In this document: positions 62,646 through 64,000 of the stretch, in pieces
Layout of the letters: each line of letters begins with the position of its first letter
Position numbering within the stretch: position 1 is the stretch's first letter
Assembly: GCF_026239695.1 (NCBI RefSeq)
Contig: NZ_JAPIVS010000002.1
Location: forward strand, 1 to 64,000
Source of the DNA: Pedobacter sp. MC2016-15
Lineage (GTDB): Bacteria; Bacteroidota; Bacteroidia; Sphingobacteriales; Sphingobacteriaceae
Reading direction: 5' to 3'
DNA length: 64,000 nucleotides
The notes under the pieces: generated by a model
What the model was told of the DNA's origin: nothing
What the model saw: the letters and a program-made list of their open reading frames with translations, nothing else
Database searches by the model: none
Position numbers and translations under genes: made by a program

Positions 62646-63119
62646 TTAAGCCCTCTTCGTTGCAAAAAAACGCGTCATCAGCTGTCCGCAGTCAGCAGCC
62701 AGCACGCCACCTTTAAGTAATGTTTTGGGATGGAGTAAGTTATTGCCTTTGGTTGTAAATCCCCTTTTAGGTTCCGTGGCACCATAAACTATCCTTCCTA
62801 TCTGCGTCCAGTAAGCTGCACCGGCACACATCACACAGGGCTCTACTGTCACGTACAGTGTACAATCCTTCAGATATTTTCCTCCCAGCGTCTGACTGGC
62901 TGCAGTAAAGGCCTGCATTTCTGCATGGGCCGTCACATCATTGAGCTGTTCGGTCAGGTTATGTCCCCGCCCAACAATCCTGTTTTTACAAACTATTACC
63001 GCCCCGATAGGGATCTCCTCAGTATCAAAGGCTTTCTGCGCTTCATGCAATGCCAAGAGCATGTAGTGTTCATCTTCTTTATCCTGATCCTTTACCTCAG
63101 AAAAATTATAGTACGTCAT
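62646..63119 (-). CDS. tadA: tRNA-specific adenosine deaminase (TadA-like nucleoside deaminase)
   Basis: A 157-residue zinc deaminase. The His-Ala-Glu motif (VTAHAEMQAF) and PCVMCAG form the zinc site and proton shuttle. EIPIGAVIVCKNRIVGRGHNL and YVTVEPCVMCAGA match TadA, which converts A34 to inosine in tRNA-Arg(ACG). A C-terminal segment LLKGGVLAADCGQLMTRFF is also conserved. It immediately follows the CsaA-like gene, with 0 bases between the stop and the ATG at 63119. A guanine-deaminase role is less likely. Confidence 0.9.
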   Translation of the reverse strand: MTYYNFSEVKDQDKEDEHYMLLALHEAQKAFDTEEIPIGAVIVCKNRIVGRGHNLTEQLNDVTAHAEMQAFTAASQTLGGKYLKDCTLYVTVEPCVMCAGAAYWTQIGRIVYGATEPKRGFTTKGNNLLHPKTLLKGGVLAADCGQLMTRFFATKRA

Positions 63120-63455
63120 TTACATCATTTTACTGCCGTTTGGCACTTTGCCATTCAGCGTTGTGAGCACAATATCACCATTTTCATCCGCAAAGCCTGT
63201 CACTAAAAATTCAGACATAAACTTACCGATCTGCTTTTTCGGAAAGTTGGTAACTCCTACAATTTGCTGCCCTACAAGTGCCTCTTTGGTATAAAGCGCA
63301 GTAATCTGCGCACTGCTGATCCTTACACCATAATCCCCAAAATCTACCTTAACTTTATATGCGGGTTTCCTGGCCTCCGGAAAATCCAGCACCTCCAGTA
63401 TCGTACCTGCTCTAAGCTCTACCTTTTCAAAATCGCCCCAGCTGATTGTTTCCAT
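63120..63455 (-). CDS. CsaA-like tRNA-binding-domain protein
   Basis: A 111-residue single OB-fold protein of the EMAP-II/CsaA type: [41 protein letters not shown] and [21 protein letters not shown]. CsaA binds tRNA and was proposed to be a secretion chaperone. An in-frame TTG at 63470 would add five residues, but METISW is the family start, so ATG 63455 is used. It precedes tadA without a gap; both act on or bind tRNA. It is divergent from the RlmI-type gene. Confidence 0.88.
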   Translation of the reverse strand: METISWGDFEKVELRAGTILEVLDFPEARKPAYKVKVDFGDYGVRISSAQITALYTKEALVGQQIVGVTNFPKKQIGKFMSEFLVTGFADENGDIVLTTLNGKVPNGSKMM

Positions 63456-63532
63456 ATTGATATTATTCAAAATCTGATAAAATTACAAATCTTCGGCATA
63501 TAAAATGCGCTTCATAGCCTATTGCTTTTTAC

Positions 63533-63540
63533 TACCTTTG
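63533..63540 (+). promoter_or_regulatory. -7 box abutting the RlmI-type gene
   Basis: TACCTTTG ends 4 bases before the ATG at 63545, so transcription should begin at the start codon or within a few bases of it, giving a leaderless mRNA as proposed for yicC. Confidence 0.5.
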
Positions 63541-63544
63541 CAGC

Positions 63545-64000
63545 ATGATTGATGTAATACTAAAAAAGGGCAAAGAGAAAGCCGCACTACAAAGACACCC
63601 ATGGATATTCTCGGGAGCAATAGATAAAGTAAAAGGCGCTCCTCTGAATGGCGAAGTTGTAAAAGTTTTTGCAGCGGATAAATCTTTCCTGGCCTATGGT
63701 TATTACAACAATGAATCAAGGGTGGCCGTAAGAATGCTGGAATGGGATGAAGATAAGGCCATCAATAAAGATTGGTATCACAGCAAATTAGTGCAGTCCA
63801 TCGCCGCCAGGGCCCATGTGCTAAGCAACGAAGACACCGACACCTGTCGTCTTGTATTCAGCGAATCTGATTACCTGCCAGGACTAATTGTAGATCAGTA
63901 CGCCAGCTTTCTTTCTTTACAGATCCTGAGTGCAGGAATAGAAAATGTAAAAGCAGATATCATTGATATTCTGAGAACAGAATTGAACCCTGCAGGGATA
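63545..64000 (+). CDS. RlmI-type 23S rRNA methyltransferase, 5' part (runs off window)
   Basis: The first 152 residues of a class I SAM-dependent rRNA methyltransferase; the frame is open to the window end. It begins MIDVILKKGKEKAALQRHPW, then IFSGAIDKVKGAPLNGEVVKVF, an N-terminal PUA domain, and SESDYLPGLIVDQYASFLSLQIL, the start of the RlmI/RlmK central domain. RlmI methylates cytosine 1962 of 23S rRNA in E. coli. The catalytic Rossmann domain lies beyond the window. Confidence 0.88.
   Translation, partial: MIDVILKKGKEKAALQRHPWIFSGAIDKVKGAPLNGEVVKVFAADKSFLAYGYYNNESRVAVRMLEWDEDKAINKDWYHSKLVQSIAARAHVLSNEDTDTCRLVFSESDYLPGLIVDQYASFLSLQILSAGIENVKADIIDILRTELNPAGI

Noticed and set aside
1..64000. 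Search for CRISPR arrays, insertion sequences, phage genes, toxin-antitoxin or other defence genes
   Set aside because: No spaced repeats of CRISPR length, transposase, integrase, nuclease-toxin or defence-domain genes were recognised. The CPBP protease alone is not evidence of a defence or bacteriocin system.

Overview
This window looks like an ordinary chromosomal segment of a Bacteroidota bacterium, most likely Sphingobacteriaceae and Pedobacter-like. The signs are a SusC/SusD pair, promoters with a TAnnTTTG -7 box in place of E. coli-type boxes, almost no Shine-Dalgarno sequences, an IPExxxVDY protein, and the Bacteroidota arginine operon with an acyl-ornithine carbamoyltransferase. I see no phage, integrase, insertion sequence or CRISPR array. 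I find no clear-cut new biological system. The best leads are regulatory DNA and a few unusual proteins.

Layout. 1-226: an 11-bp phased repeat cluster behind tex. 227-11574 (minus): tex, pyruvate dehydrogenase E1 beta, an AddB/AddA-like recombination helicase-nuclease pair and a GH3 beta-N-acetylhexosaminidase. 11863-12752 (plus): an outer-membrane barrel protein and an unannotated 56-residue hydrophilic protein. 12816-19869: an L-rhamnose locus (kinase, isomerase, fused aldolase/dehydrogenase, RhaT) with a divergent AraC regulator. 19879-26158: a ROK regulator divergent from SusC/SusD. 26304-29808: ethanolamine permease plus EutBC, with no microcompartment genes. 29850-38039: tRNA-Ser(GGA), pyruvate kinase, IPExxxVDY protein, then acpP-fabF-rnc and yicC-gmk-nadD. 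38387-41514: a DUF6600-type protein with a long Gln/Arg tail, and prfC. 41565-51983 (minus): a ten-gene arginine operon. 52498-54627: flavin oxidoreductase, YbaB/EbfC and a UPF0173 hydrolase. 54722-59845 (minus): trmB, alkyltransferase-like protein, tag, CPBP protease and polA. 59991-64000: GDP-fucose synthase, oxyR converging on sodA, tadA, a CsaA-like protein, and the start of an RlmI-type methyltransferase that runs off the end.

How the genes work together. The rhamnose locus takes L-rhamnose through uptake, isomerisation, phosphorylation and cleavage, and oxidises the lactaldehyde in the same polypeptide as the aldolase. The arginine operon holds every step from an N-acylglutamate precursor to arginine. 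Valine at position 90 of the carbamoyltransferase suggests N-succinyl rather than N-acetyl intermediates. The trmB-ATL-tag-polA string groups alkylation recognition, base excision and repair synthesis. OxyR and Mn-type SodA face each other as an oxidative-stress pair, and the oxyR promoter lies inside a 15-bp perfect inverted repeat.

Several start codons were moved downstream (pdhB, acpP, yicC, trmB, argB, the AraC gene, the CsaA-like gene) because the longer reading frames begin inside a promoter or upstream gene, or extend past the conserved N-terminus.
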